From contig NC_133115.1 of NCBI RefSeq assembly GCF_022965805.1, forward strand, positions 34,215,321 through 34,279,320: a stretch of 64,000 bases of DNA. Reading direction: 5' to 3'. The position numbers were made by a program, and so were the translations under genes. Numbering within the stretch: position 1 is the stretch's first letter; every line of letters begins with the position of its first letter. Under the pieces are notes generated by a model. The model had not been told where the DNA came from and did not search any database. It worked only from the letters and a program-made list of their open reading frames with translations. Shown piece by piece: positions 20,801 to 32,900 of the stretch. This DNA comes from Primulina eburnea. Its lineage: Eukaryota > Streptophyta > Magnoliopsida > Lamiales > Gesneriaceae.

Positions 20801-23800
20801 ATAAGGTAAAAGCTGACAATAACAAGACTGTTCCAAGAAAATTAAAGACTGAAGAGGAATTACCTGGCCATGTACATCACCACATACAGTGAAATGTTTC
20901 CCATCAGGAACATTGATATCAACAAGAGATGGCAATGCCAGAAGCTTTTCTCTTAATTGTAGCACAATCTGGAAGGCATATCTGTAATATAATGGAAACT
21001 AAAATTCATGTCCAAAAACTAGCTTCTTCTATAAAATATCGTTTTACAAAGGTAGAAATAGACGACTTGACCTTCCAAAATATAGAGTTTTTTTTAAAAT
21101 TTGTCACAACATATGACAGTCAAAGTAGTAAGTATAATAATGGTATACCTTTTGTGTAAGCACTTCTGGTTCTTGAAATCATCCATCATTTTCTTCACAA
21201 AGTCCAAAGTCACAACATCTCCTTCTATTCTAGCACCAGTATATTGAGGTTCCACGTCTAAGAACAGAAAACACAATCATTGTTAATTTTTCAGGTTTAT
21301 AAATTTTTCAAGGAATATAGAGCATGAAGCAGAAAATATTCATAAGACATTCTAGCAAGTTGGCGTTCTTTGCGAATAATTCTATACAAATAACATCAAG
21401 AATTAAATGGGAATGTTAAGCCTGTTGGTAAGCATCTTAAAACCAGATCATAAATTTATGGATTCAAGTCACTTGAAGGGATTTAGGGAAAGGGAAAAAG
21501 GTAATATAAAAAATTTCCAAAATAGTACCAGGAAAAATTAATATAAGATTACTTATCAAACAATATTAATGTGAAAGGGGGGGGGTGGGGTGGGGGGATT
21601 AGTTAAAAAATAGACAGATTGGTAATTAAATGACAAAGAGTTATTAATTAATTCAAATTATCCAATTTCTGCCTAAAAAACTCTCATGTGTGGTAGAGTG
21701 GTTCCATTATCATGAATCTAAATGGCCATTCAGAATGAGGTAGGTTTCAATAACGCCTTTTCATTTCTAGAGCCGTGACCTGGATAATTAAATTGGGTTT
21801 CTTGAAGGATGAGATGGCAGAGCTAGTCAAATTGGTTGTGCATGCTGTGAACGTGTGCTTTCATCGAACGTAACATGACTGTTACTTTTGTTGTTCTCAA
21901 AAGTCAGTACAGAAATGAGAAAACAACATCCAGTTATGATTGAATACATCTTTATTGATATTTTCTTGAGAGAGTAAGATATAAACAAATCATGTGGAAG
22001 ACAAATCATGTGGATGGTCCACAAGGTTCTTGGTCCAATTGTCCAATCCAGGAACAAATTCTATTTTCCAGCTATTTTCTTTGATTTCCAGCATCTAACC
22101 TAGTTTGATTTCAGAATAGTTCCAGATTCAACTTCGAACTACTTCATTAAGATTCAAAACCATCAGCAATTCCAAAGATTACAACGACCAGGGTCATCAG
22201 ATCAGTTTGCAAGCCGTCACCCTACATTGTTCAAATGTCCAATATAACCCAGGCATCACCATCACCAAGTCTTTTCTCATAATTTATGCTTCTAAACCAA
22301 AATATCTGGCACTAACAAGTTGCCGCATTTTTTTCAGAACAAGGGGTCTGAAATAAAGTTTGTAAGACTCGTGTTTGGTTCCACTAAGATACTACTTTAG
22401 ATTATGTTTGGTTCAATGAACCACCCAATCCACCCAATTCACTATACGACTAAGAAACTTAGCCAGGCAGACCCGAGACTGGAGAGGAACCACAAAGTAG
22501 TCCAGTCCACTAACAAAAAAATTTAAACTTTGCAAGAAAACGAGAGAAAAAGAAGCAGCATCAGTCATCAGATAATACATTCTATATCTAAAAATTACAA
22601 GAAATTATTTTTCAAACATTCCCTTCTGATTAGAACTTTGCAGCTGATAAACTGGTGAAAATTTGAAACCTTACTTGAGAACATACGATTATTCCAACTA
22701 TTTGACCGCAATCTCTTCTCTTAATCAATCAGTAAAGTTAGACCAGACACCATTGAGAACAACTGATCCCTAATCTCCAACAACTAAAAGTTCCTTGTGT
22801 CAAGAAATGCAATGACAGCAATGTCAAAGAGATTATAATATCTAGCTGTGTTAAATTAATTTTCGAATGCAGACTGACCTAGAACTTATATTTATCCACA
22901 ATTAAAAGGTTAGGTTTTCCAATTAAGAAGATCGTAAGTTTCTTTATATCTCATTAATTGATTTTATCTTAAAAGTTCTACCTAAGTCAAATGTTTGACC
23001 CTTGGTAAAGACACCTTTGTTGCCGCGACCATGCCAAAATGTTACCCAGACCACCAATATCATCACCACAGCTCTCGCTGCCACTGCTATGGCTGCTTTA
23101 GCCCCCATATATACCGCCATTACTGCTACTACAGCGACTGCCGCTGCTACAGAAGTAGCTTTCAGGTAAACAAAAGATGATCCTGGCCTATCCCCTATAA
23201 TGATAAAATAGTAATATACTAGTGAGCGTAAAAGTTACGGACATCCACAATTACATACTCATTAACATGACTAAGTATAAGGTTTCCCTGAATTAATTAT
23301 ATTTGACACTTAATCACAAAATTACAATTTTCTTTTTTTAAAAAATACTTCTATTACGGTTTGATCCATTTGTTATTTTCTTTATACAACAAAATATTTT
23401 TAAAGTTTAGTGATTACCCTTCTATTTTATCAAAATGATCATAAATCGAGGAAAACAATTTGTGTGCCTTTGTCAGCATAAATTCATGATAACGGTCAAT
23501 AGCCCATTACACTTTATCAAAATATGAATTTATATTTGAATCATTAAAAACTTTATTTCATTTTAGACTAAAACTTTTAGATTAAATTTTAATAATTCCC
23601 ACTTTAGTCCATAATTAAAACTTATTTTTTGAAAAAATATTTCTGAAAAATGATAATTCTTAAAAAAGTAAAAAAAAGAAAAATATAATAAGCTTAATAA
23701 TTAAAGGTTCAACTCCCACAAAATAATAAAATGTGAATCATACATATCCAAGGATGTCATGAGAACTGGAGAATATTTTGGTCATATTTATATAAGGTTT

Positions 23801-25933
23801 ATTATTAAATGGGTGAAAAGGGTGGGGTTTATTGCTAATTTTTTTATAAAAAAATTTTTTTTTACCTAGAAACACCAAATACCACTTGATTTACACATTG
23901 CCATCAAGTAAAAAGAAATTCGTGAATAATTAGCTTCTAAGCAGCAGAAAAACTTCTCAAAAGGTAGATCTCAAAATAAATATTGCTTAATTGATAGATC
24001 TGAGATTTCGAAGCTGTAAGTGAAATGTTTCCATTGCCAATATCCCTCAAATAGAGAGGGTAAAAGACTAGGAATTACAAGTCTAACATTAAGCCTGTGT
24101 TTTGATGGGCTTCGGAAACAAGCTTTCTCATCTCTGAATTTGCAAGTTTAAAATATTCTCTACTTTCATAAATCATAATACATTGCAACAGTTTCTAAGA
24201 AAACTCGGATTAACCATTCTCATAATGCGCATATAAGAAATCACATCCGAACACCTTGCCAATTGCCACCACCTAAAACTTTAGACTCAAACCCCCGGCT
24301 AGTCAACTGTCCTAAGAGGAGTGTAACAACAATGAACAATGTTCGGGTACAGATGTTGGTAGTAGTCTAGTAGACCAGATAAGAGTGGAAACAAATAATC
24401 ATACAAACAACGAAAGAGGCGACGAAGAATTTTAGGTGGCAGTGATGACATTATTGCATACCTATAGCATTATAATCAATAGAATCAGCTACAGAATGTC
24501 TTTCAGATTCAGGGACAGAAATTGCATCTTCAAATTTTAGCTTCATAACTGCTTTCTCACATTCCTTCAATTTCTTGGTAGCATCAGGGTCATTTGGACA
24601 AATCTTTTTCACCTATATTAGTATGACGTAAAGTTTCAACAAGCAAATCATAGCAATTAACATCTCATTATGTGCAAAAGTTGAAGGAATGAAAACTTAA
24701 AAAAAAATCGAGTATGTATGAGAAGCAGTATCAGAACCTAAGCGGCATCCTCTTTGCAGATTACCAACTCATACCCAGCGGGTTTCTCTCCTAAAGTAGG
24801 GCATATCATGTATTACACAGCAATGTCTCTGCTGCTCGCATAAAGCAAACAGCATACATTATATTTGATCGACCACTAAAGTATAGAGCCTCATCAGCAT
24901 ATTCTAAGATGCTACACCTGTCAAATTGAATTTGTATTGACACAAATTATGCGTTATATTTAGCTTATCCATCATGGTACCTTCCTCTATCCTTATGCAG
25001 CAAAAAACCAAACACTTTCCTTTCTCACTTTCCTTTGTTATAACTTATAACATGAATAACTTGTCCTCGATATGCAGGTTCAATCACGTATAATACTTTT
25101 GAATAGTTTCCATCAATGGTGCCCAATTGTTTAGCTAATTCAAGCGCAAGTATGCAACTCTGATCTTCTAAATCACACTTCCCTCTAATTCCATCCAAGG
25201 TAATATAAAAAAGTTTTTTTCTAAAAAAAAAACAGAACACCTCAACAAAAGCACACGTTTATAATCATTCGCAAGAAAACCTGGCGAAATGATATCTTCT
25301 CGCTAAACCTAAACAATATAACTTCAGGAAGTGCGGACAAAATGACAAACACAATAAACAGTCGCACTTGTTGAAAATCCTTGAGAGCTTCTTTAAACTT
25401 TCCCATCGCCAAATATGCTGCACCCCGTCTGTAATACCCCTGTATTAAAAAAGAATAATCGACAACTTTTACAAATATATTCTCAAAAAAAAAAAATACA
25501 CGTATCGATTTCAAAGAAGAAAACCAAAAGAAACCGAAAACTCGCCTTGGAATATCTGGAGTCAATTTCAATAGCTTTCGTAGCGTCCAGTATGGCACTT
25601 CCATATTCTTCCAATTTGGTGTGCGCAAACGCACGATTAGCCCAGTATACCGCATTATCGGTATTAACTTCTATTGCTTGAGTATATAAATCAATAGCCT
25701 GAGAATACTTGCGCGCTGGAAAATAAAAACAAATAAAAACAGCTGTCACCGAATATCAACTGTAATAATAAAACTCACATCAAGTCACAAGTATTCTTAG
25801 ATAAGATCCTAGAATATGGGTAGATGATTGGTCAGATTGACAGATTACCTTTGAACGCTTCGTTGGCTAGGGCTTTGAGTTCTTCTGCTCGCGAATCGTT
25901 GTTGGAATCTTCTGTCGCCATGCTAGGGGGCAT
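17816..25933 (-). CDS. PP5: Serine/threonine-protein phosphatase 5 (TPR-containing)
   Basis: PP5 is a PPP-family phosphatase whose TPR domain binds HSP90 and inhibits the catalytic domain; plant forms act in phytochrome, heat and plastid signalling. Twelve exons fit, in transcript order: 25849-25933, 25546-25715, 25368-25439, 24462-24612, 21149-21257, 20864-20981, 20072-20219, 19735-19983, 18473-18598, 18275-18375, 17996-18070 and 17816-17875. They total 1464 nt, or 487 residues. Three TPRs span residues 13-120. The metal and active-site motifs are complete: GDVHGQ 230-235, GDFVDRG 259-265, GNHE 291-294, HGG 341-343 and RSHE near 416. Intron 2 starts with GC rather than GT. Intron 4 (21258-24461) holds a likely alternative membrane exon. 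An in-frame ATG four codons in (25921) is an alternative start. Confidence 0.95.
21577..21597 (+). repeat. G-tract (G9-T-G4-T-G6) in PP5 intron 4
   Basis: Nineteen G in 21 bases on the plus strand. The gene is on the minus strand, so its pre-mRNA would carry a run of C here, between the optional cassette and constitutive exon 5. The DNA strand could form a quadruplex. Confidence 0.9.
22982..23194 (-). CDS. PP5: Probable alternative cassette exon of PP5 adding a membrane-anchor segment
   Basis: A 213-nt open stretch is bounded on the minus strand by an AG acceptor (CATTATAG, just above 23194) and a GT donor (GTAGAA, just below 22982). It enters and leaves in phase 1, exactly like the flanking exons (24462 and 21257), so inclusion adds 71 residues between Ile159 and Asp160 and keeps the frame. 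The insert is strongly hydrophobic, with runs such as [16 protein letters not shown] and [13 protein letters not shown], enough for two membrane passes. From what I know of tomato and Arabidopsis PP5, alternative splicing gives a 62-kDa membrane form with an insert at this position. The predicted long form here has 558 residues. Confidence 0.8.
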
Positions 25934-27001
25934 GGTACGAGGTACAGTGCAATTATCCTCCTTTTTCTTTACTTTTTAATCAATCGTTTTTGTGGCAAGA
26001 ATTGTTGTCTCTCTGTGATAGAGAGGGAAGAAGAAACGAAGAAAGAGGGCTTTAGGCTTGATAACCCCGCGACAATAATAATGCAAACCCTAGTTAGTGC
26101 CAAATTAGTCCCCCAAGTGAACGTGTCCAATATATATCCAGCCGACTCGGAATCTGCACCAACGGGTCTTTCATTTGTACTTTAATAATGATAACTTCCT
26201 ATCCTCAAATATTTTGTTCGAGTCCGGATGGTTCGTTATTATCGAGTTTCGAAATCAAGAACTCGTCCTAAACGTAACATGTCGATATAAGAAAAATGAA
26301 AAATCGTTCGAAAACAAATTTTGACCAAGTAAGAAATTATAATTTATAATAATGATAACAAATCATAGCATAATAAAAACACAAATTGAAGCAACAAATT
26401 TCATCCCTAATCAAATTCGTCCTTCTAAACAATTTATGCAAATGTTTTCAAAACGTAATGGTAAATAAATAAATTCCTATATTATGTAGTTTTCATTTTT
26501 ATGCAAAACTAATACTAAAACTTCATACCAGCTCCGCCTCTGGCTAGCTTAATTGATCATTTGGGTAGATTAGTGATCAATGAGATCCCGGGTTAAAATA
26601 GAAATCATTGGGCTATATTCCTTTGTTATGTATTTAGTTATTGTTTAGTTGTTTGATATGAAGGCGGGGTGAGACATTGTTTTTTATTCATCTCATGTTT
26701 CAAGTTTGTCTCATTTTTTGGTCATGAAAAACTTGTTATTTTTTTATGGTTAAAATATTAATTTTAACTTTAAACATAGATCGAGTCTAGAGAAATAGAT
26801 ATGTGAAATCATCTCACAAGAGACCTACTTACATATATATTTATGTTTATGTCTATTTTGACAAAAAAAAAATTCCCATAAATTGATTAACCGGTAGTCA
26901 CAAGTTTCAGTTTTCACAAACTTGAGTCGCAGTTTTCGATTTCGATTTAAAACCAAAGCCAAGAGGCGTAATTCAATTTAGAAATTGTTTTGTAGTGTAA
27001 C

Positions 27002-27085
27002 TGGGCTTGTATTGTACAATTCACTCCTAGTGGTGATGAAGAATGGGCTTATATTGTACAATTCGCTCATAGTGGTGATGAAGAA
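27002..27085. repeat. Two 42-bp tandem repeats
   Basis: The copies at 27002-27043 and 27044-27085 each begin TGGGCTT and end GTGATGAAGAA, with only a few differences. Confidence 0.85.
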
Positions 27086-27226
27086 GCCACCTTGAGTCTG
27101 GAGATTTGGGTGTCTTGGCGAGAGTGAAACAATTTTGAGTCGTAATTCTCCCAATTTGTAGCGTAATGTATCGATGAAGACAATGTGAGTCACTAAATGT
27201 ATATACACAAAAACTCAATATATTAA

Positions 27227-27380
27227 ACGGTCTCACATATCAATTTTGTGATATGTATATTCTATTCGGATCACACATAAAAAAAAATATATTATTTTTA
27301 TACAAAAAATATTACTTTTTATTGTAAATATGAACAAAGTTAATCCGTCTCTCAAATAAAGATACATTAGACAGTTTCTC
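27227..27380. repeat. Copy of a dispersed GTCTCAC-type repeat (partial)
   Basis: It shares the ACGGTCTCAC end, the ATTACTTTTTATTGTAAATATG core and the TAATCCGTCTC block with the fuller copy at 60481-60724, but is diverged and interrupted. Confidence 0.55.

Positions 27381-27383
<3 letters not shown>

Positions 27384-27446
<63 letters not shown>
27384..27446. repeat. (TA)n microsatellite
   Basis: About 31 uninterrupted TA units. It is likely hypervariable in length. Confidence 0.95.
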
Positions 27447-27449
<3 letters not shown>

Positions 27450-27961
27450 TATATATATGGGTACAATGTAGCTACTGCACAATTAAATGAAATCACAGAA
27501 TGATGAGTTAGAGGTTGTGGGAAGAAGAGTATTTGATTTCAAAAGCTGGAAAAAGGATGGGGACAACTCTCTCGATTTGTGTTCCCATTTGTTTTCCTAT
27601 GTAATATGCAACACGGCCATGGGGAGTAGAGGAGGACCTTCTGTTAAATGGAATTATCACCTTTGTCAAAAGTTTTTATTTTACCACTAAACAAATTTAA
27701 ATTTGGTAATTACGATGATGGGATGTGGATTTCGAATTTCTTATCTAATTTAACTATCATCTACACTTATTCAAATTGAACATTCATTTGAGCTCTTCTC
27801 ACATATTAATTTTGTGTGACGGTTTTTAAACTCGACCAGATTTATAAAAATGTATTACATTTTAAGTTAAAAGTAGTATTTTTCATTTTAAATATGAATT
27901 TAATTGACATATATTAACATACTCGAATAATTATATTAATTTTAGCTGGTATAGTTGATCC

Positions 27962-29893
27962 TGTGGAGGCCCGTGCTCCTGATTAATATTTAATGACCAA
28001 ACAATCAGGATTTATTAATGTAAACAGCGAAAGCGATTAAAATTTTCTCATTTTGGGCCTACAGAAATTTCGGCATGACCTATTCGTAAATAGGACATCC
28101 CAAAAATATCAAAATATCACAACAACATTTATATACTCGAAATAAAGTCATAACATCAATTCACAAACCTATAGCCGCACTGGCCAGGACTAAACACATG
28201 CAGAGCCGGCAAGGCTCGATCACACAACTATCAATTCAAAACATCGTAAAAATAACAGTACAGCTACACGGGGCATCTCCCCGGTAAATGTATGACTCCA
28301 GAATATAGTATATATATATATCTGGGAACTCTCAACCACGACTCGACGACTGGGCACCACTACCTGACGCTCCACCAGACGCGTCAAATCCTCCTGAATA
28401 ACCTGCTATGGCATCAAAAACAACCACAGCATAAAAAGAAACGAGGGGTCGGGCCCCAGTACGACGAACCAGTAATATTACGACAAATATAACTGACATG
28501 AAATAAAATCAAGTACAATGTGATGCAATGCAATGTAATGCAATGCGTGAAAGGCAACAACAAAATAATGGATACCAAAGCGGAGTCCAAATGAAACGCA
28601 TCAGCAACAGTAACAGTGGCCACCCGTGCCAGGACTGCAGCAACGTAATAACATGCCGCCGCTCATCCATGCACGTAGCATCGAGGGTACGGGTGCGACC
28701 CGCTCAGTCCTCATGCAAGTCATCAGGAGTGCTAATCCTACCCACCCACTCCATCGATGACGCTACAACTCGATAGATCAGTAACAATAGCAATCAACGG
28801 AGTCAAGGCTCGAAATGCTATGCACTAATGAGATCAACTCAAATAAATGCGTGAATGCAATCACGTTATTCACAAAAGCACATAAAGCACGCCACAACTC
28901 ATACATAATACTTAACGTCATTTCACATCACTATAGACGTCATAATAAAACAGTTCATGCGTACCTCAACTGAACCCTTAATTTACCACGGAATTTCTTA
29001 AGGATTTCTCGAATAATCCAATCCTGTGGCAAATAATACATTTCATATCAACTTCAATTTATTATTCCAATATTCACTAATTTAGCCTAAAATTCCAAAA
29101 ATCCATAATTTAGGCTTTAAAATTCCTAAAACTCATAGCAAAGTCAAATATAGCGATTTATTTAACTTAAATATCTCAATACCGGACAACTTGAAATTTC
29201 GAAAATTCAATCGTACCGAATCTGAAATTTTCGATATTTTCTAGGAATTTCCAAAATTTTCATTTTCTATTTCTAATGCTATAAACGCATCCCAATAACG
29301 ATTTAACATTTCAAAAATCACAAATTCCCAAATTAATAGGCTAAATTCGAAATATTATCTAATTAAATTTCGAAAATTAGCTTAATACCTCCAATCGGCT
29401 CCGATATAGCACCTACAATCAATAATCCAATATATATTAATTTATTGGAACTCAATTGAATTAAAATCCCCAAAATTCGAAACCCTAAAATCATAATTAT
29501 ACCTCTGAAATTTCGAATATTACTCAAAACTTCAGATTCAAGCTTCACCTAGGATAACCCGAGATTTCTTTCAACTTTTCCGGCGAAAAACAGGCGGCGG
29601 GTTTCCGACGGGTTTCCGAGAGTCGCGAGTTTTCTGCGAAATTTTGGTATCAATGGATAGCTATCGTCGAGAGGATTCCGAATATGTATTTAGTTTAATT
29701 TTTAGACAAACGGAGCGGCCACAATCGACGAACAAAATTTTGAAAATGAAAAGAGAAAGGGAACGCAGCTTTCTGCCGATGGAGAGAGAAGAAGATGATT
29801 ATCATTTCATTTTTCTTTTTTTTTTTTTTTAACTTAATCAAATTGGGCCGGGCTTGGGGTTCATTTGGGCTTTGAGGGAAATGGGCTCTCACA
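27962..29893 (-). repeat. 3' LTR of the Gypsy element
   Basis: The downstream LTR in element orientation (left on this strand). It is the same as the copy at 34955-36887 apart from 15 instead of 16 T in the run near 29816-29830, as far as I could compare by eye. It also carries the short TA run near 28310. Confidence 0.95.
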
Positions 29894-29905
29894 TTCTCCC
29901 CTACT
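29894..29905 (-). other. Polypurine tract of the Gypsy element
   Basis: On the minus strand AGTAGGGGAGAA abuts the TG that opens the 3' LTR, the normal site of plus-strand priming during reverse transcription. Confidence 0.85.
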
Positions 29906-29970
29906 AATAAAAGATTTCGTCCTCGAAATCTAGCATACACAATAGTTATACAAAAGTGGTTTACAAACAT

Positions 29971-32900
29971 TTACCACTGATAGTACATAGGGAAATCAGA
30001 ATACATGGAATAATTTATTACATTTTCAAACAAATGAGGCCATTCCTGACGCATCTTAGCCTCTAATTCCCATGTAGCTTCTTCTCTCCCATGTCTACTC
30101 CACTGCACCATAACCAGTGGAATCGTCTTATTCCTCAGTTGCTTCTCTTTGCGATCAAGGATTTGCACTGGATGTTCAACATAGCTAAGGGAACTATCCA
30201 ACTCCACATCATCAGTCCTCAAGACATGAGAAGGATCCGGCTCGTACTTTCGTAACATAGATACATGAAACACATCATGTATCGCAGACAAACTCTGCGG
30301 CAAGTCTAAACGATAAGCCAACGTGCCAATCCTCTCAACAATCGCATATGGACCAATATAACGCGGAGCTAGTTTCCCTTTGCGCCCAAATCTCATAGTA
30401 CCACGAAACGGTGATACTTTCAAGAAAACCTGATCGCCAACCTGAATTTCTAAAGGCCTACGCCTTTTATTAGCATAACTGGCTTGACGATCCTGAGCTG
30501 CTTTCATTCTTTTCCTGATCATTTCAACCTTCTCTTTCATTTCTTGAATAAATTCTGGCATTGACATTTGTCTTTCTCCTACATCTTCCCAGCATATCGG
30601 AGATCTACACTTTCTACCGTACAAAGCTTCAAATGGTGCCATTCCGATGGTTGCTTGGAAGCTGTTATTGTAAGAGAACTCAACAAGTGACAATGATTCC
30701 TGCCAACCACCCCTGAAATCCATCACGACTGCTCGCAACATATCCTCGAGTGTCTGAATGGTCCTTTCAGACTGACCATCTGTCTGTGGGTGATATGCAG
30801 TACTCATCGCCAGCTTTGAACCCAATGCTGATTGCAAACTACCCCAAAACTTCGAAGCAAACCTGGGATCACGATCTGATACTATGGTTACGGGCACACC
30901 ATGCAATCTCACCACATGATCGATGTACATTTTCGCCATTTTCTTATAAGTACAAGTACGATCATAAGGAATAAAGTGGGCTGATTTAGACAATCTATCA
31001 ACAATCACCCAAATCGCATCACAACCACGATTAGAACGAGGTAGGTGTGTCACAAAATCCATAGCAATGTGCTCCCAATTCCACTGTGGTACTTCAAGAC
31101 TATGTAACATACCACCAGGTCTCATTCTCTCAGCTTTAACCTGTTGGCACGTCAAACATCTAGCCACAAAATCAGAAATCTCTTTCTTCATACCTTCCCA
31201 CCAGTAATGAGATTTCAAGATATGATACATCTTTCTCATTCCAGGATGAACACTGTGTCGACTACAATGAGCTTCACGAAGTATAGATTCTTTCAAATCT
31301 ATCAAATTCGGAACCACAAGTCTACCTTGATAGCGCAGACATCCATCTGAAGCAACACTGAACTTTTCTGATTGACCTGTCTGAGTCAATTCTTTCAATC
31401 TATGAACATGCGGATCAGTTCTCTGTGCTGCTTTGATTTTAGAAACAATTTGTGGTTCAACTTGTATAGATGAAACTATAAAGTAGTCGCCCTTAGACTG
31501 ATAAGTCCATCCTGAAGTTCCCAAATGCTCATGAATCTTTGAAATAGTCAAAGATGTCAACATTTTAGGCTGAACCTTTCTGCTCAGAGCATCTGCAACT
31601 TGATTCATTCGCCCTGGCTGGTACTGAATCTCACAATCGAAGTCTTTAAGTAATTCCAACCATCGACGCTGTCTCATGTTCAAGTCAGACTGTGTAAAAA
31701 GATACTTCAGACTCTTGTGATCAGAATAAATCACAAACTGTTCTCCGTACAGATAATGACGCCATATCTTCAATGCAAACACAATGGCAGCTAACTCCAA
31801 ATCATGAACTGGATATCGAGTCTCATGTGACTTCAATTGACGAGAAGCATACGCAATCACTCGCCCATTTTGCATCAAAACACAACCCAGTCCATTTAAA
31901 GAAGCATCTGTACAGACAACAAATCCACCTGAGCCTGAAGGCAAAGCTAGCACTGGAGATGTGGTCAACTTTTCTTTTAAAGTCCGAAAACTAGACTCAC
32001 ATTCTGCAGTCCATACAAAACGTCGATCTTTCTGTGTCAACTGGGTCATAGGTCTAGCTATTCTAGAAAATCCTTCAATGAAACGCCTATAGTACCCAGC
32101 TAATCCCAAAAAGCTTCGAATCTCAGACACATTGGTTGGTTTAGGCCAATTGATAACAGCTTCAACTTTATTAGGATCAACAGATACTCCTTGTGCAGAT
32201 ATAACATGGCCTAAAAATAAAACTCTGTCCAACCAGAACTCACACTTAGAAAATTTGGCGTACAATTGCGCTTCTCTGAGTGTTTGGAGAACTAATTTCA
32301 AATGTTCTTTGTGCTCTGTTTTTGACTTAGAATAAATCAAGATGTCATCAATGAAAACGATAACAAATTTATCTATGAATTCCCGAAATACACGATTCAT
32401 TAAATCCATAAAAACCGCTGGAGCATTAGTCAAACCAAACGGCACGACTAGGAATTCATAGTGTCCATAACGTGTCCGAAATGCTGTTTTAGGAACATCT
32501 TCCTCTCGGACTCTGAGCTGATGGTATCCGGAACGAAGATCAATCTTGGAATACACAGAAGTACCCTGCAACTGATCAAACAAGTCGTCAATACGCGGAA
32601 GAGGATACTTATTCTTCACAGTAGCCCGGTTCAACTGCCGATAATCGACGCACATTCTCATCGTTCCGTCTTTCTTCTTTACAAACAATACTGGAGCTCC
32701 CCAAGGTGACATACTGGGCCTGATATAGCCTTTCTCCAGTAAATCTTGTAGCTGTTCCTTGAGTTCTTTCAATTCTGTTGGAGCTAAACGATATGGTGCT
32801 CTAGAAATAGGATTTGTCCCCGGCATCAATTCAATGCTAAGATCTATTTCCCTTTGAGGTGGAAAACCTGGAATCTCATCAGGAAATACATCTGGAAAAT

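Larger units (their letters stand above)
25934..27961. other. Intergenic region upstream of PP5, up to the Gypsy insertion
   Basis: The first part holds the PP5 5' UTR and promoter. The rest is AT-rich and holds a 42-bp tandem duplication (27002-27085), copies of a dispersed GTCTCAC-type repeat (about 27227-27380 and 27800-27960) and a long TA microsatellite. A 67-codon frame at 27487-27690 has no recognisable relative. Confidence 0.5.

Noticed and set aside
22995..23180. Plus-strand His/Tyr/Cys-rich 61-codon frame
   Set aside because: It is the antisense shadow of the hydrophobic PP5 cassette exon (Val/Ala codons read backwards).
28292..28776. Small plus-strand frames in the LTR (twins at 35285-35769)
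   Set aside because: They occur identically in both LTRs and are non-coding LTR sequence.
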